The notes beneath the pieces were generated by a model. The model saw nothing but the letters and a program-made list of their open reading frames with translations, made no database searches and had not been told where the DNA came from. Positions 26,601 through 34,360 of a stretch of 64,000 nucleotides of DNA are shown piece by piece. Each line of letters opens with the position of its first letter. The first letter of the stretch is position 1. Source of the stretch: Lophius americanus (taxonomy: Eukaryota > Chordata > Actinopteri > Lophiiformes > Lophiidae); the NCBI GenBank assembly GCA_037951165.1, contig JBBDHG010000451.1, forward strand, positions 763,001 to 827,000, given 5' to 3'. Both the position numbers and the translations under genes were made by a program.

Positions 26601-29600
26601 TTTCGAGATGTTCGTTCTTCAGCTGGTTTCATGTCAAACGACGAAGACGTTGGATATGTGTTGACTGCGAGGCTGCAGACCTGTTTAAAGGAACATTCCG
26701 CCATGTGTTGATCAGGATCGAGGTTAAAGGTTTTATGGTGGAGCAGGAAAAAAAGATTTCTGACTCCAAACTGACATTCTTACGTTACGTTTGGCGGTTG
26801 CTGATCTGAAGCTCTTTTTCCAAAATGCTCTGGGAATCACTGAATCACTGAATCCCGCCGACGTAGCCCCCCTCACTGAGTTTAGGTCTCCCCGGCTCAT
26901 TATACTCCCGCCCACGCTCGCTTGTAGAAACTTCTTCACTCGCCGCCACATCCTTCAGACTGTCTGTTCTGTGTCACTTAACGGAGCCGCCATCTTAACA
27001 GGAAACCCCGCGTGTCGTTACAGGAAGTGTACGTGGGGACGGAGACCATCTGCACGGTGGACGGACTCCACTTCCACAGCACCTACAAGTCCAGGGTGAA
27101 GGCCTTCAACGGCAGCGGCGTGGGCCAGTACAGCAAAACGCTGATCATGCAGACCTCTGAGAGTACGTTCACCTCCTCCTCCTCCTCCTCCTCCTCTTCC
27201 TCTTCCTCCTACTGCTACCGCTGCTGTTTATATGACCGGATATGTTTAAGGAAGAATAACCCCTTTAAACAGAACCCATTCTTCTGATCGGTGTGTCAGT
27301 AGAGAAAAGTTGTGGGTTAAAAGGTTTAAAGCGACAGAGTGAAAAATACTTGACGGGAAATGAAAGAAATATTTATGAAAATACGTGTCCAGAAATTTAA
27401 ATTTGAAGAAAAACTATAAAACACTCTTATTCCTCCAGGATAAATGAGAAAGGGATGGTAATCCTAATAAACTGTGATTAAACACAAATATATCAATAGG
27501 TAAAAAACATCTTTATATCACAGAAGTACCAAGAAAACAAAACCATCAGGGAATTTAGCCAGAAACTCTTTGATAACTACTGCAGCAAATATGATAGAAA
27601 TACCACAAAGTTCATGTTCATCTACACAGTTTTTGTGAGACAGAAATGGGATTTTTCTCCAACAACTTTGTGTGATCCTGCCGACAAATCAATCAACAAC
27701 TTTGTGTGATCCTGCCGACAAATCAATCAACAACTTTGTGTGATCCTGCCGACAAACCATCCAACAACTTTGTGTGATCCTGCCGACAAACAATCAACAA
27801 CGTTGTGTGATCCCGCCGACAAATCAATCAACAACTTTGTGTGATCCTGCCGACAAATCATCCAACAACTTTGTGTGATCCTGCCGACAAATCAATCAAC
27901 AACTTTGTGTGATCTTGCCGACAAATCAATCAACAACTTTGTGTGATCCTGCCGACAAATCATCCAACAACGTTGTGTGATCCTGCCGACAAATCAATCA
28001 ACAACTTTGTGTGATCTTGCCGACAAATCAATCAACAACTTTGTGTGATCCTGCAAACAAATCAATCAACAACTTTGTGTGATCCTGCCGACAAATCAAC
28101 CAACAACTTTGTGTGATCCTGCCGACAAATCATCCAACAACTTTGTGTGATCCTGCCGACAAACTAATCAACAACTTTGTGTGATCCTGCCGACAAATCA
28201 ACCAAAAGACAGGGGCAGAAACCCAAACTTTTTGTTGGTGGACGTGAAATCAAAGAATAACAAATAGTGTCATTTTTAATTTCAGGTATTATATCAAAGC
28301 TCTGATCCGTTTAATCAAAGCTTTCCTTCGTATTCGCTAAACTCACAAAGATCTTAAGAAGGATAAATTACCGCTACGAGATTGAAACCTTGATCTTCAG
28401 AAATAGACTAAACTTCAGCCTTACTCATCTCAGGTTGCATTACAAGTTTTTAATTCTAAACGTTGATGCGATCAAACTTTAATCTTTGATGCAGCACAGA
28501 AACGGTATCGAGGTCTGACGCCTGAAGCAGCAGCAGGATGTGGATTCTGTCTGAGGGTGTGTTTGTAGCTTGTTCCTGTATGTAGCACCCGCCCGCTTGC
28601 TTTCCCGTGAGTTACTGCTGCTCTGCATAGATGGGGAAGTTTGTCATGCATCACCTGGAAGGACCCCGGCGTCGTCCTACCTGACGCTCAGCAGATGTTG
28701 TAAAACAAAAAATATCTATTCAATCAGACGTTTCCACGGTTCCCGCAGAGACGATCCTCGTTCTGACCAGACGTATTTGTGCCCGTGTTCATCCCGTGGA
28801 AACGCGATGATTTCTACTTCAGATCTATCTCTGATCGGATCTCCTGATGTGAACTCTGTTTCTAGATTCTGCTCTGTGGTGTTTCGGATCAGCTTCCCTG
28901 ATCAAACCTGCTCTTCTTCCCTCTCCTCCACCCTCCTCACCCTCTACGTTCTGCTTCCCCGCTTCGCTACACTCTCCTCCTCCTCCTCTTCATCCCCTCC
29001 TTTCTCTCTCTCCCCCTTCATATCACATTTCAGCTGGACTCCCTCCATGCGATATTCAGTCTATGAGCTCAGGTATGGACGGCCGAGTGTTTCCCCTCTA
29101 ATCCCCCCGCCGGCCATTCTTCATCAAAGCAGCGGAACCAGCAGGAGGAAGGTTTGCTGCTCTGTGGGCTGCACTTACTGGACCCCCAGCACGGGTTTCT
29201 AATAAAAGTCTTTACCGTTTGGGAAATAAAGCCGTGTAATAAAACTTCACAGCTCCTGGGGACACCGGGGAATTCTGCCGATGAAGACTCCAGCGGAGCC
29301 CACAGACAGCACAACCGTCCATCTGTTGGACCCCCCCCCCCATTCTCTACATGGAGCGACGTCACTGCGCTCACAAGCCCGAGTCCAACAGTTGGACAGG
29401 GATACAAAAGGAAATTAGGATTCAAGACGTTACGGCGCAATTCAATATCTTTCATTTTCTATGTGGACCAGATCTACGCCTATAAGGCTTTATGATGCGC
29501 TACATTTACGTACATTGCACTTTATCAAAAGTAATATAACATTATAGATGAACAGAAACAAACAAAGTCACTGCTGTGGACACGGGTCCTCATTATTATA

Positions 29601-31684
29601 ACTCCCATGATGCAATCCTTCACACGTGTTTGGTTTTTCAAAATCTCTCAAATTTACCGTGGAGGTCAGCGGAGCGGTTTGGTGGTACGCCTGGCGCTGG
29701 AGGCCTTCTGCAGCCCAAACCGTGAGCTTTTTTGGTTCCGTTCTTTTATCAAACGAAGCCCCACAAATTTATCTACGTTTTGTTGCAAAAATGATGGATG
29801 TGGAGTCAGAATTGTGGGATATATTTCAAGTTGTTCAGATCTTTCCAGACGTCTTCTCGGCTCCCCTCCGCTCTAAGGTCTTGTGAACGCACTCTAGTGC
29901 GGCGCAATACACACTCATTATAAAACTTCCCCCAAACTGAAACTGTGATAGTATGAAAACAGTTTTAAGTAAATCAAAATGTCGCCTCAGTCAGAAAGTT
30001 CCAATTCTCATCACCTGTTAGAACCTTTAATGACGTTTCTACGTTCAGGGAGGGCAAACTAACAGGGTCCCAAAGAGGGCGGGGTTTGAGATCTTTTCCC
30101 GATGAACTTCTTCGCCTCCTCGCCGAACTCCAGCCTCCACCTTTATGTCACCTTCATCAAAAGTCACCGTCAGTGACTCTAACCTCGTGTAATTATTCCC
30201 ACGTGCAGTTGCCTGGTTCACCTTTGACCCCGCCTCCGCTCACCCGGACATCATCCTGTCCAACGACAACCTGACAGTGACCTGCAACAGCTACGATGAC
30301 AGAGTGGTGCTGGGTAATTCTGCCTTCTCACGGGGCGTCCATTACTGGGAGATGACCATCGATCGCTACGACAACCACCCGGACCCGGCCTTCGGTCTCG
30401 CCCGGGGCGACGTGCTGAAGGACGTGATGCTGGGGAAGGACGACAAGGCCTGGGCCATGTACGTGGACAACAACCGCTCCTGGTTCATGCACAACAACTC
30501 GCACACCAACAGGTGAGGAACCGAGGAAGATGATGATGAAGGTAGAGACGATGAAGAAGAGCTCATTTTAGAGGTTTATTACATGATTCTCTTTAGTCCT
30601 CACCTGCTTTAATATCAACCAAACACAATTTATTAGTCGCCCCTTTGACCTGCGGTGTCCCCCAGGGCTCCGTCCTCGGCCCCTTTGACCCGCGGTGTCC
30701 CCCAAGGCTCCGTCTTCGGCCCCTTCACTCTTTCAGCATATACGTCGCTGTCGCTGTTTATTATAAACAGGTTCATTCACATTTTTCTAGAAGAAATCGT
30801 GACTCAGAACGAGTCCAACCAAACCGTCGAGCAGGACATTAAAGGGCTTGAAAAAAGAATCCCGTGTTTTTATGTAACGTCTTCATCAGAAATGTCGTTA
30901 AAAAGTTGAACATTTGTAACTGAAATGTTGAAATTAGATTTAAAAAGTCACCAGAAATATATATATATGAAAAGTTTCCCCAAGCACAGGTTTCCTCTGA
31001 GTCTCTTCTCGTTGGACTTCTCTCCATGAGCAGGACTGACGGCGGCATCAGTAAAGGGTCCACAATAGGGGTCCTGCTGGACTTCTCACGCGGGATCGTC
31101 ATCTTCCTCATCAACGATGAGCAGCAGGGTCCGGTGGCCTTTGACAGTCTGGAGGGGGGCTACTACCCGGCTATGAGCATCAACAGGAACGTCCAGGTAC
31201 TCCACGACGCCTCATGCAGGAACCACACATTCGGGTTTAAACGGAACATTCTTTTAGCCGATTCGGTCAAATCGGGCCCAGAACATTCTGCTCTATTGAA
31301 GGAGCTTTAAATGATCCGTTGATCCCAACATTAGAGCGGTGGTTATATTGTTATGGCTGATTGTTTCAGGGTTTCTTTCTACTTCTTCTTTTTTTTTTAT
31401 ACTATAATCTCAAAGGATGTAAATGAACCGGGTCAGCTTCAAAGAACCGGCAACAGTTAGAAGATGTTTTTTATTTCTCTCAGCCCTTTTTTTTTAATCA
31501 TGCCTCAGAATCTCACAGCGGTCCAATTGCGCCACCTGCTGGCCGTAAATGAGTTCTACCATCATGTGTTCAAACATCTGAGCGTCTGACTTTGGTTTAT
31601 CCTCAGGTCACCCTGCACACCGGACTCGCCATCCCAGACTTCTACACTCCCGGGGACGCCGATCCCAATGGATCCGTGTGCTAA
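3667..31684 (+). CDS. trim9: TRIM9, tripartite motif E3 ubiquitin ligase (10 coding exons)
   Basis: Exons: 3667-4503, 16766-16861, 17393-17515, 23865-23975, 24106-24259, 24761-24906, 27024-27162, 30209-30512, 31034-31196, 31607-31684. All junctions are GT-AG and keep frame, giving 716 residues (human TRIM9 is about 710). RING cysteines start CPVC at 10-13 and end CPQC at 133-136, split by a long low-complexity insert as in TRIM9. Two B-boxes lie at about 172-270, coiled coil in exons 2-3 (280-352), COS region about 353-440, fibronectin III about 445-535 (LSWKQPP), and PRY/SPRY 537-712. Residues 75-80, DSGYGS, form a DSGxxS beta-TrCP-type degron that is known in mammalian TRIM9. Family knowledge: a brain-enriched E3 ligase acting in axon guidance, vesicle exocytosis and NF-kB control. 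The C-terminal tail after PDFY differs from mammals. TRIM67 is the alternative, but exon 1 and synteny favour TRIM9. Confidence 0.96.
4504..5700 (+). other. TRIM9 intron 1, first part
   Basis: Intron 1 (4504-16765) begins with GTACGTG. In this first part no repeat array, TE or exon-like block was recognised. The open frame 5002-5304 has no conserved features. Confidence 0.4.
5709..5735. repeat. (GAT)n microsatellite
   Basis: Nine GAT/ATG triplets in TRIM9 intron 1. Confidence 0.9.
6393..6422 (-). mobile_element. Solo terminus of the Tc1-like family
   Basis: ACACCGATCAGCCATAACAT, continuing to TTAAAACC, is the canonical end of the Tc1-like family seen at 1674 and 20,469. No transposase remnant was seen beside it. 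The orientation is a guess. Confidence 0.55.
6632..7326. repeat. 33-bp minisatellite, about 21 copies
   Basis: Unit core GAGTGAATGCTAGCGGGTGA continues to ATGTAAGGCGCTCT. Variants alternate GCGCTCT/GCGTTGT and AGCGGG/AGCTGG. Because 33 is divisible by 3, two minus-strand frames stay open for more than 230 codons, giving 11-residue repeats. These are artefacts of the array. It lies in TRIM9 intron 1. Confidence 0.95.
7461..7923. mobile_element. Candidate non-autonomous element with short inverted ends
   Basis: The left end TGTAAAGGAACAGTTCGCAC is inverted relative to the right end TTTGGGTGAACTGCTCCTTT. The same end sequence occurs at 2262, 31,901 and 46,930. The interior has no coding remnant. 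This could be one MITE of about 460 bp or two independent solo ends. Confidence 0.45.
7990..9020. other. TRIM9 intron 1, no recognised feature
   Basis: Moderately GC-rich intronic sequence. Short frames such as 8114-8353 (+) and 8496-8681 (-) overlap on opposite strands and carry no known domain. Confidence 0.35.
9021..9150. repeat. (ATCC)n / (TTCA)n tetranucleotide repeat
   Basis: Runs of CATC, CATT and TTCA tetramers, complementary in type to the larger array at 13.56 kb. Confidence 0.9.
9152..9235 (+). mobile_element. LINE reverse-transcriptase scrap
   Basis: The frame reads TCGVPQSSILGPLLF, matching the conserved CGVPQGS(V/I)LGPLLF block of fish LINE reverse transcriptases (Rex1/L2-type; the clade is uncertain). 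Only this block remains. A sister scrap lies at 30,643. Confidence 0.65.
9236..10322. other. TRIM9 intron 1, (ATC)n at 9958-9980 only
   Basis: Apart from a short ATC microsatellite, no repeat, exon or TE was recognised. Small frames at 9369-9677 (-) and 9650-9871 (+) look like chance. Confidence 0.35.
10323..11148. repeat. 10-bp minisatellite, about 80 copies
   Basis: Units of the type GTAGTCTGAG vary at positions 3-4 and 8-10 (GTTGTCTGTA, GTCGTCTGAG, GTATTCTGAG). Larger blocks of several units are repeated, for example near 10,850 and 10,945, which implies higher-order duplication. It lies in TRIM9 intron 1. Confidence 0.95.
11149..12150. other. TRIM9 intron 1, no recognised feature
   Basis: The longest open frame, 11,382-11,849 (+, 155 codons), has no recognisable domain, no conserved splice partner in TRIM9 and sits deep inside the intron. 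It is not annotated as a gene. Confidence 0.4.
12155..12520. repeat. Degenerate repeat rich in ATTAGCATA and CTAACTAG
   Basis: Six or so ATTAGCAT motifs spaced about 60-75 bp apart, with intervening GCTAACTAG-like stretches. This suggests an old tandem array. A TATATATATA run lies near 12,522. Confidence 0.5.
12535..12690 (-). mobile_element. Common teleost dispersed repeat, part
   Basis: The stretch TGGACAAGTCGCCAGTTCAT, followed by a block like CACGCTCACATTTACTCCTACGG, matches the widespread fish repeat that reads (other strand) as a header with GGTGAATGTGAGTGTGAATGG and GGCGACTTGTCCAGGGTG. The right-hand border is unclear. Recognised from memory. Confidence 0.5.
12691..13555. other. TRIM9 intron 1, no recognised feature
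   Basis: Overlapping short frames on both strands (12,693-12,906; 12,821-13,147) have no recognisable homology. Confidence 0.35.
13556..14351. repeat. (GGAT)n/(GAAT)n array with roughly 284-bp higher-order duplication
   Basis: About 800 bp of ATGG, ATGA and TAGATAA blocks. A long segment containing GAATTAATGGATTGCTGG recurs about 284 bp later (near 13,812 and 14,096) with almost identical order of blocks, so a segment was duplicated inside the array. Confidence 0.95.
14352..15628. other. TRIM9 intron 1, no recognised feature
   Basis: Several short frames overlap at 14,653-15,231 on both strands. None has recognisable domains. Confidence 0.35.
15629..16234. repeat. 37-bp minisatellite (GCTGCAAAAGCC family), copy 1
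   Basis: Unit: GCTGCAAAAGCCTCAACACA followed by ACACATGAAGAAAACAC, about 16 copies with length variants. The minus-strand frames read Cys/Phe-rich repeats and are not genes. It lies in TRIM9 intron 1, about 530 bp upstream of exon 2. The same family recurs at 16,948 and 48,842. Confidence 0.93.
16643..16757. repeat. (ATA)n then (CTCTCTCC)n microsatellite forming the exon 2 pyrimidine tract
   Basis: ATA triplets (16,643-16,669) are followed by about 80 bp of CT-rich repeat that ends 8 bp before the TRIM9 exon 2 acceptor (CAG at 16,763-16,765). The microsatellite therefore supplies the polypyrimidine tract. Confidence 0.85.
16948..17270. repeat. GCTGCAAAAGCC-family minisatellite, copy 2
   Basis: About nine diverged units (AACACATGAAGAAAACACGC followed by TGCAAAAGCCACAAC) fill most of the 531-bp TRIM9 intron 2, from about 90 bp after exon 2 to about 120 bp before exon 3. 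Confidence 0.92.
17516..18006 (+). other. TRIM9 intron 3, first part
   Basis: After the donor GTGGGC no recognisable element appears until the small inverted-repeat elements. A fragment like TTTTTATAGTGTAGGATTAG near 17,829 may be an end of the same class. Confidence 0.35.
18007..18153. mobile_element. Small inverted-repeat element (ACACTGT MITE), about 147 bp
   Basis: The left end ACACTGTTAAAAAAGTCAAA TTGTTGA is mirrored by the right end TCAACAATCTATTTTTTAGA GTG. The interior is AT-rich with AAGTT motifs. This is the shape of the abundant fish MITE with ACACTGTAAAAAA termini. Confidence 0.65.
18323..18482. mobile_element. Second ACACTGTAAAAA MITE, about 160 bp
   Basis: The left end ACACTGTAAAAAGC and the right end TTTTTTTTACAGTGT are inverted. 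The interior differs from the neighbour at 18,007, so it is a separate insertion or a diverged subfamily. Confidence 0.65.
18635..18696. repeat. (AGG)n microsatellite
   Basis: About 20 AGG/GGA triplets in TRIM9 intron 3. A poly-Ser frame on the minus strand is an artefact. Confidence 0.9.
18697..19394. other. TRIM9 intron 3, no recognised feature
   Basis: Mixed-composition intronic sequence with no known element or exon seen. Confidence 0.35.
19395..19497 (+). repeat. Dispersed repeat, inverted partner of 21,455-21,558
   Basis: A stretch from CCTGGAAGAGGACGTGTCTG to GATCACAGCTAGAGAGGTCG is matched, at roughly 80-85 percent by eye, by the reverse complement of 21,455-21,558. Flanks beyond these borders do not match. 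Confidence 0.7.
20262..20469 (-). mobile_element. Tc1-like transposon, 5' end fragment
   Basis: Read on the minus strand, the terminus GTACATCAGCCATAACATTA is followed by GATTATCTCGTTAGAACAGC and then by a block corresponding to the start of the transposase (ATGGCTGAACTACTGGGTCA, helix-turn-helix region). It is truncated before the catalytic domain. It belongs to the same family as 1674-2144 but keeps the opposite end. Confidence 0.7.
20577..20785. repeat. (TC)n-rich polypyrimidine tract
   Basis: About 200 bp of CT/CCT reiteration. Long Ser/Leu- or Arg/Glu-rich frames here are low-complexity artefacts. Confidence 0.9.
21303..21367. repeat. 16-bp repeat, four copies
   Basis: The unit GTAGCAGCGTTAGCTT is repeated four times almost perfectly (one GCG to GCA change). 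Confidence 0.9.
21455..21558 (-). repeat. Dispersed repeat, inverted partner of 19,395-19,497
   Basis: CTAGCTGTGATCCTTGGAGA through GTGTCCTCTTCCAGG is the reverse complement of the 19.4-kb copy. Both copies lie in TRIM9 intron 3, about 2 kb apart. Confidence 0.7.
21625..21815 (+). mobile_element. Common teleost dispersed repeat, part
   Basis: AGCTTCCTCCCACAGCCCTA, then CAGTGTCAGCTGGGATTGG, then GGATGAGCGGTGGTAGAAAA match in order the landmarks of a widespread fish repeat. It is the opposite strand of the type of piece seen at 12,535. Confidence 0.6.
21983..22744. repeat. (CT)n array with an internal roughly 150-bp duplication
   Basis: About 760 bp of CTCTCT with interspersed TGCACTCACC motifs. 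A non-trivial segment (TTTTACTCGCTCTGTCTCAC through CAGAGAGAGGAAGGACCCCT) occurs twice, near 22,396-22,490 and 22,546-22,640, so a block of about 150 bp was duplicated. It lies in TRIM9 intron 3. Confidence 0.92.
22745..23864 (+). other. TRIM9 intron 3, last part, with AT-rich stretch and poly-T
   Basis: 23,195-23,500 is AT-rich and includes a run of about 24 T at 23,399-23,422. No coding or TE landmark was recognised. The exon 4 acceptor CAG is at 23,862-23,864. Confidence 0.5.
24345..24372. repeat. (GTG)n microsatellite
   Basis: Nine GTG triplets in TRIM9 intron 5. Confidence 0.9.
25801..26053. repeat. 32-bp minisatellite, about seven copies
   Basis: The unit runs CAGTGGGTGGGGTATATTAC then CTGGTTACCTGT. 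Some copies carry an extra ATGGTTACC. It lies in TRIM9 intron 6. All three plus frames are open, which is a property of the array. Confidence 0.93.
26054..27023 (+). other. TRIM9 intron 6, remainder, with a 29-bp repeat at 26,342-26,467
   Basis: Four copies of a 29-bp unit (CTCCTCCGCCTGTGTCCTCC plus TGTCGTCTG) lie at 26,342-26,467. The rest of the intron up to the exon 7 acceptor at 27,021-27,023 shows nothing recognisable. Confidence 0.7.
27166..27216. repeat. (TCC)n microsatellite next to the exon 7 donor
   Basis: TCC triplets begin within about 10 bp of the TRIM9 exon 7 donor (GTACGT at 27,163). Confidence 0.9.
27659..28204. repeat. 34-bp minisatellite, about 16 copies
   Basis: The unit ATCAATCAACAACTTTGTGT continues GATCCTGCCGACAA. 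Copies differ by one to three bases (ACGTTG for ACTTTG, ATCC for ATCA). It lies in TRIM9 intron 7. It is tandem without unique spacers, so it is not CRISPR-like. Confidence 0.95.
28205..30208 (+). other. TRIM9 intron 7, remainder
   Basis: No array or TE landmark was recognised. Frames at 28,570-29,202 (+) and 29,069-29,455 (-) overlap on opposite strands, are Ser/Leu-rich and match no known family. The exon 8 acceptor is at 30,207-30,208. Confidence 0.35.
30643..30760 (+). mobile_element. LINE reverse-transcriptase scrap with tandem duplication
   Basis: The CGVPQGSVLGP-coding block occurs twice in a row (about 30,643-30,683 and 30,684-30,724, period about 41 bp), then reads on into FTLSAYTSL. 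It is the same block as the scrap at 9,152. It lies in TRIM9 intron 8 and no other domain of the LINE remains. Confidence 0.65.
31334..31364 (+). mobile_element. Solo right end of the Tc1-like family
   Basis: GCGGTGGTTATATTGTTATGG then CTGATT matches the right end of the 1674-2144 element. It lies in TRIM9 intron 9 and no transposase sequence remains beside it. Confidence 0.55.
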
Positions 31685-31900
31685 ACAAAACCTCCCGTCA
31701 CTCTCCGGGATTACCCAGGGTTCACCCTGCCTGTCAGTAACTGTGATCTGACCCCGTGACCTCCTGTTAGCGGTTAGCCGCGCCTCCATCAAGGCCGAAG
31801 GCGTGGACCATCTGCAGGACGGTGTCTCTTTTGTACAGATGAGATCAGGAGTGATGATAATACGTGTGACCTCCAGGTTCTGTGCAGTGACTAGAATGTG
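31685..31900 (+). other. Start of the TRIM9 3' UTR
   Basis: Sequence directly after the TAA at 31,682-31,684 with no splice donor demanded by the frame. The full UTR length cannot be determined. Confidence 0.5.
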
Positions 31901-32096
31901 ATTAAAGGAGCAGTTCACCCCAAAATCTAACTCAGTCATCCTCCGCTCACCGACGGACAGGGGGACGGGGGGACGGGGGGGCGTTTCTTCTCCGCTAAAT
32001 CCACTAAACATCTACAATCTGGAACGTCACAGAAAAACAAAACACTGAGGCTTTCTCTTAAAACAAACATGTTGTTTTTATACGGTATAAATACTG

Positions 32097-32102
32097 AATA
32101 AA
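32097..32102 (+). terminator. Candidate poly(A) signal AATAAA downstream of TRIM9
   Basis: The first canonical AATAAA after the TRIM9 stop, 413 bp downstream and inside the candidate transposon. A second AATAAA follows near 32,213. Use is not proven; TRIM9 3' UTRs are long in other vertebrates. Confidence 0.35.
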
Positions 32103-32194
32103 AACTGTACGTCTTAGACACTGTAAAAAAATAATCTTTTTTTTTACACAATTTATTAATAATAATAATAATAATACACTTTATAAATACAATT

Positions 32195-32420
32195 TATTAT
32201 TATTGTTATTATGAATAAAACATAGAAAACTGATGTCTTAAAAAAGTTTTTTTTGCATGCTTTATTGATAATAATAATAATAATAATAATAACAATGGTA
32301 CACTTTTTAAATAAAGTGTATTATTTTCATTATTATTATGAATAAAACATGCAAAAAAATTTTTTTAAGACATCAGATTTCTATGTTTTATTCATGATAA
32401 TAATAATAATAATAATACAC
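32195..32420. repeat. Long palindrome with (ATA)n tracts
   Basis: The arms are about 32,195-32,305 and 32,310-32,420. Left-arm TGATGTCTTAAAAAAG and TTTTTTTTGCATG pair with right-arm CATGCAAAAAAATTTTTTTA and AGACATCAGA. ATAAAACATAGAAA is mirrored by TTTCTATGTTTTAT. Centre spacing is only a few bases, so a strong hairpin or cruciform is expected. Confidence 0.8.
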
Positions 32421-32575
32421 GTTATACATACAATTTATTATTATAATTATTATTATTATTATGAATAAAACAAAAAACATTTTTACGGACTAAGACACTT
32501 CGCCCCGCTCTTCGTCATCACGAGGATGAGCGGACGATGGCTGAATTTCTCATTTATCGATGAACCGTCCTCAGT

Positions 32576-34360
32576 AAAGGTCGTTTCCCGTCTTGCGGAG
32601 AGAAACCATTCATGTGCTGTGTGCTAAATGTGAAGCCGCTGTTAGCTTAGCATAGAGACTCTTAACTTTAGAGTTATTATTATTTCACATCTCATTTTCC
32701 AGAGTGTAAAAAAAAAAACATATAGCAGTTTTATGAGCACAAACAATAGCACTAAAGATACTCACCTTTCCATTTGACTTCTTTTTTCCCGCCAATACTG
32801 AGGACATTCAGTCACATGGCAGTTTATTATTTATGAACTATCACACTTGATTTAAATCTGATGGGTTTGTTTTAGTTCTGATTACTATATAAATGTAAAT
32901 ATTGTTCATAAATATTTCACTGCAATTTAATGCAAGCCAAACCTGCAGTACCGTCACTGTCCACCAGGGGGTCGTAGAATGTAGAAAATAATACCGACAC
33001 AGAGCAGCAGTTGGATTATTCTTGCAGATGGAAATTCTGTAACGAATTATTAGTATTCTCCTTTTTCTACTTATTTTATTAGCCATGCTAAGCTAACCTC
33101 CTGCTGGATGTAGCTTCATATTTAGCATCAAGTCATTGAATCTTATGAAGCAAATAAGTGTATTTCCCGAATGGACGGATGTTGTTTTGTAAATTTGAAT
33201 CGTATTCTTCATTCTTATCCTTCTTTCTGTGGAAACTTACGTTAGCAAATACCCTGTACGTTAATTTTACGGCCGTCCGTCGGGATAGGGGCGGAGCATG
33301 GGAGGCGTGTGAATGCTGCAGCTGCCAAGTTCGCTGTACGAGAGCAATACTCTCCCTCGTTCCCTCCTCCTCGTCCGTGAGACGCTCTTCATCGTGGCTT
33401 CAGTCTTCTTTACGGTCTGCTTTTAAAAGAAGAAAGAAAAAAAGCAGCATTGACGTGCTACATGCTAACGGACGCCAGGCCTTTCTCTGCAGCGCAACTC
33501 TAAAAACAGGAAGCACAGATTTTAGTTTAGCGGCATTAAGCGATCGATACTGTGACGCTGCTCGAAGGTGACGCCGCATCAGCAACTCGCTTCATTATAG
33601 CTAAAATAAGTTATCGATGTTTTAACGAGGAGAATTCCTCGTTGCTACTTTACTTGATGTGTAGCTATGAAATAAAAGGACAGCTTTGTTCTCGCTTTAA
33701 ATACTCTTATGTAGTTTGTTCTTGATCTGAAGACGCTTTATCGCGATCGCTGAATCCGGTTTGTGTACGATTAAAGCGGCAGGAAAGGCGATGACGCGCT
33801 GGGATGTTTTCGTGACGTCGGAGGCTTCCTCAACAACAAAATTTAAAATTGGTTATTCTGGCAATTACGCAATGCTGATACGCTGAAAACGAAATTGCTA
33901 GCGGGTCTGATTTCTGTGCTAACAACTGCTAATTAGCTTAAAACACCGAGTTAAGCTCAGACGGAAAGATTTTTGTTCATTAACCTAAAATGTGATAAAG
34001 GAGCTCGACTGAAACTCCTCAAACTAAATGTGTAACTAAGTCAGAAAAACTGTAATAATGTCGGAAAAACTCCCCCTAGTGAGTAAAGTACGAACTATTA
34101 GAGTAAAATAAGATATTAACAAGATAGATCTCCGCGAGTCGATTCACGTTTGGACAAATTGAGGAGTTATGGCCCCAAAATGTTTGGAGATGAAGCTCCC
34201 CCTAGTGGCTGAAATATAGAATCGCCCTATCCTTACATCAATCCAGTCCTTCCTCACACTAAGGTCTCTGAGGGTATGAAATTTTAAAATGATGGATGAA
34301 GTAGTTTCTGAGTTATTGCATTAACTTCATTCATCAATGGAGACATTTCAGTAAAAACCA
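32576..34360. other. Intergenic TRIM9-PYGL, no gene recognised
   Basis: Mostly AT-rich spacer. Short dispersed motifs of fish type occur (CCACCAGGGGGT near 32,960; CTCCCCCTAGTG near 34,067 and 34,193). The frame 33,158-33,571 (+) has no recognisable domain. Confidence 0.4.

Larger units (their letters stand above)
31901..32575. mobile_element. Candidate non-autonomous transposon with long inverted ends and internal palindrome
   Basis: The left end ATTAAAGGAGCAGTTCACCC, with CAGTCATCCTCCGCTCACCG about 35 bp inside, is mirrored by the right end, where the minus strand reads CTTTACTGAGGACGGTTCAT and CAGCCATCGTCCGCTCATCC. The ends resemble the fish repeat family with the AGTTCACCCAAAAATGA-type terminus. 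Inside lies a near-perfect palindrome (32,195-32,420). The element occupies the presumed TRIM9 3' UTR or near downstream region. Confidence 0.55.

Noticed and set aside
27659..28204. Regular 34-bp direct repeats that look CRISPR-like
   Set aside because: The whole period is conserved and there are no unique spacers. It is a minisatellite in a vertebrate intron, with no cas genes.
28570..29202. 210-codon plus-strand frame in TRIM9 intron 7
   Set aside because: Ser/Leu-rich, no known family, with an opposite-strand frame over its 3' end. No support as a gene or alternative exon.
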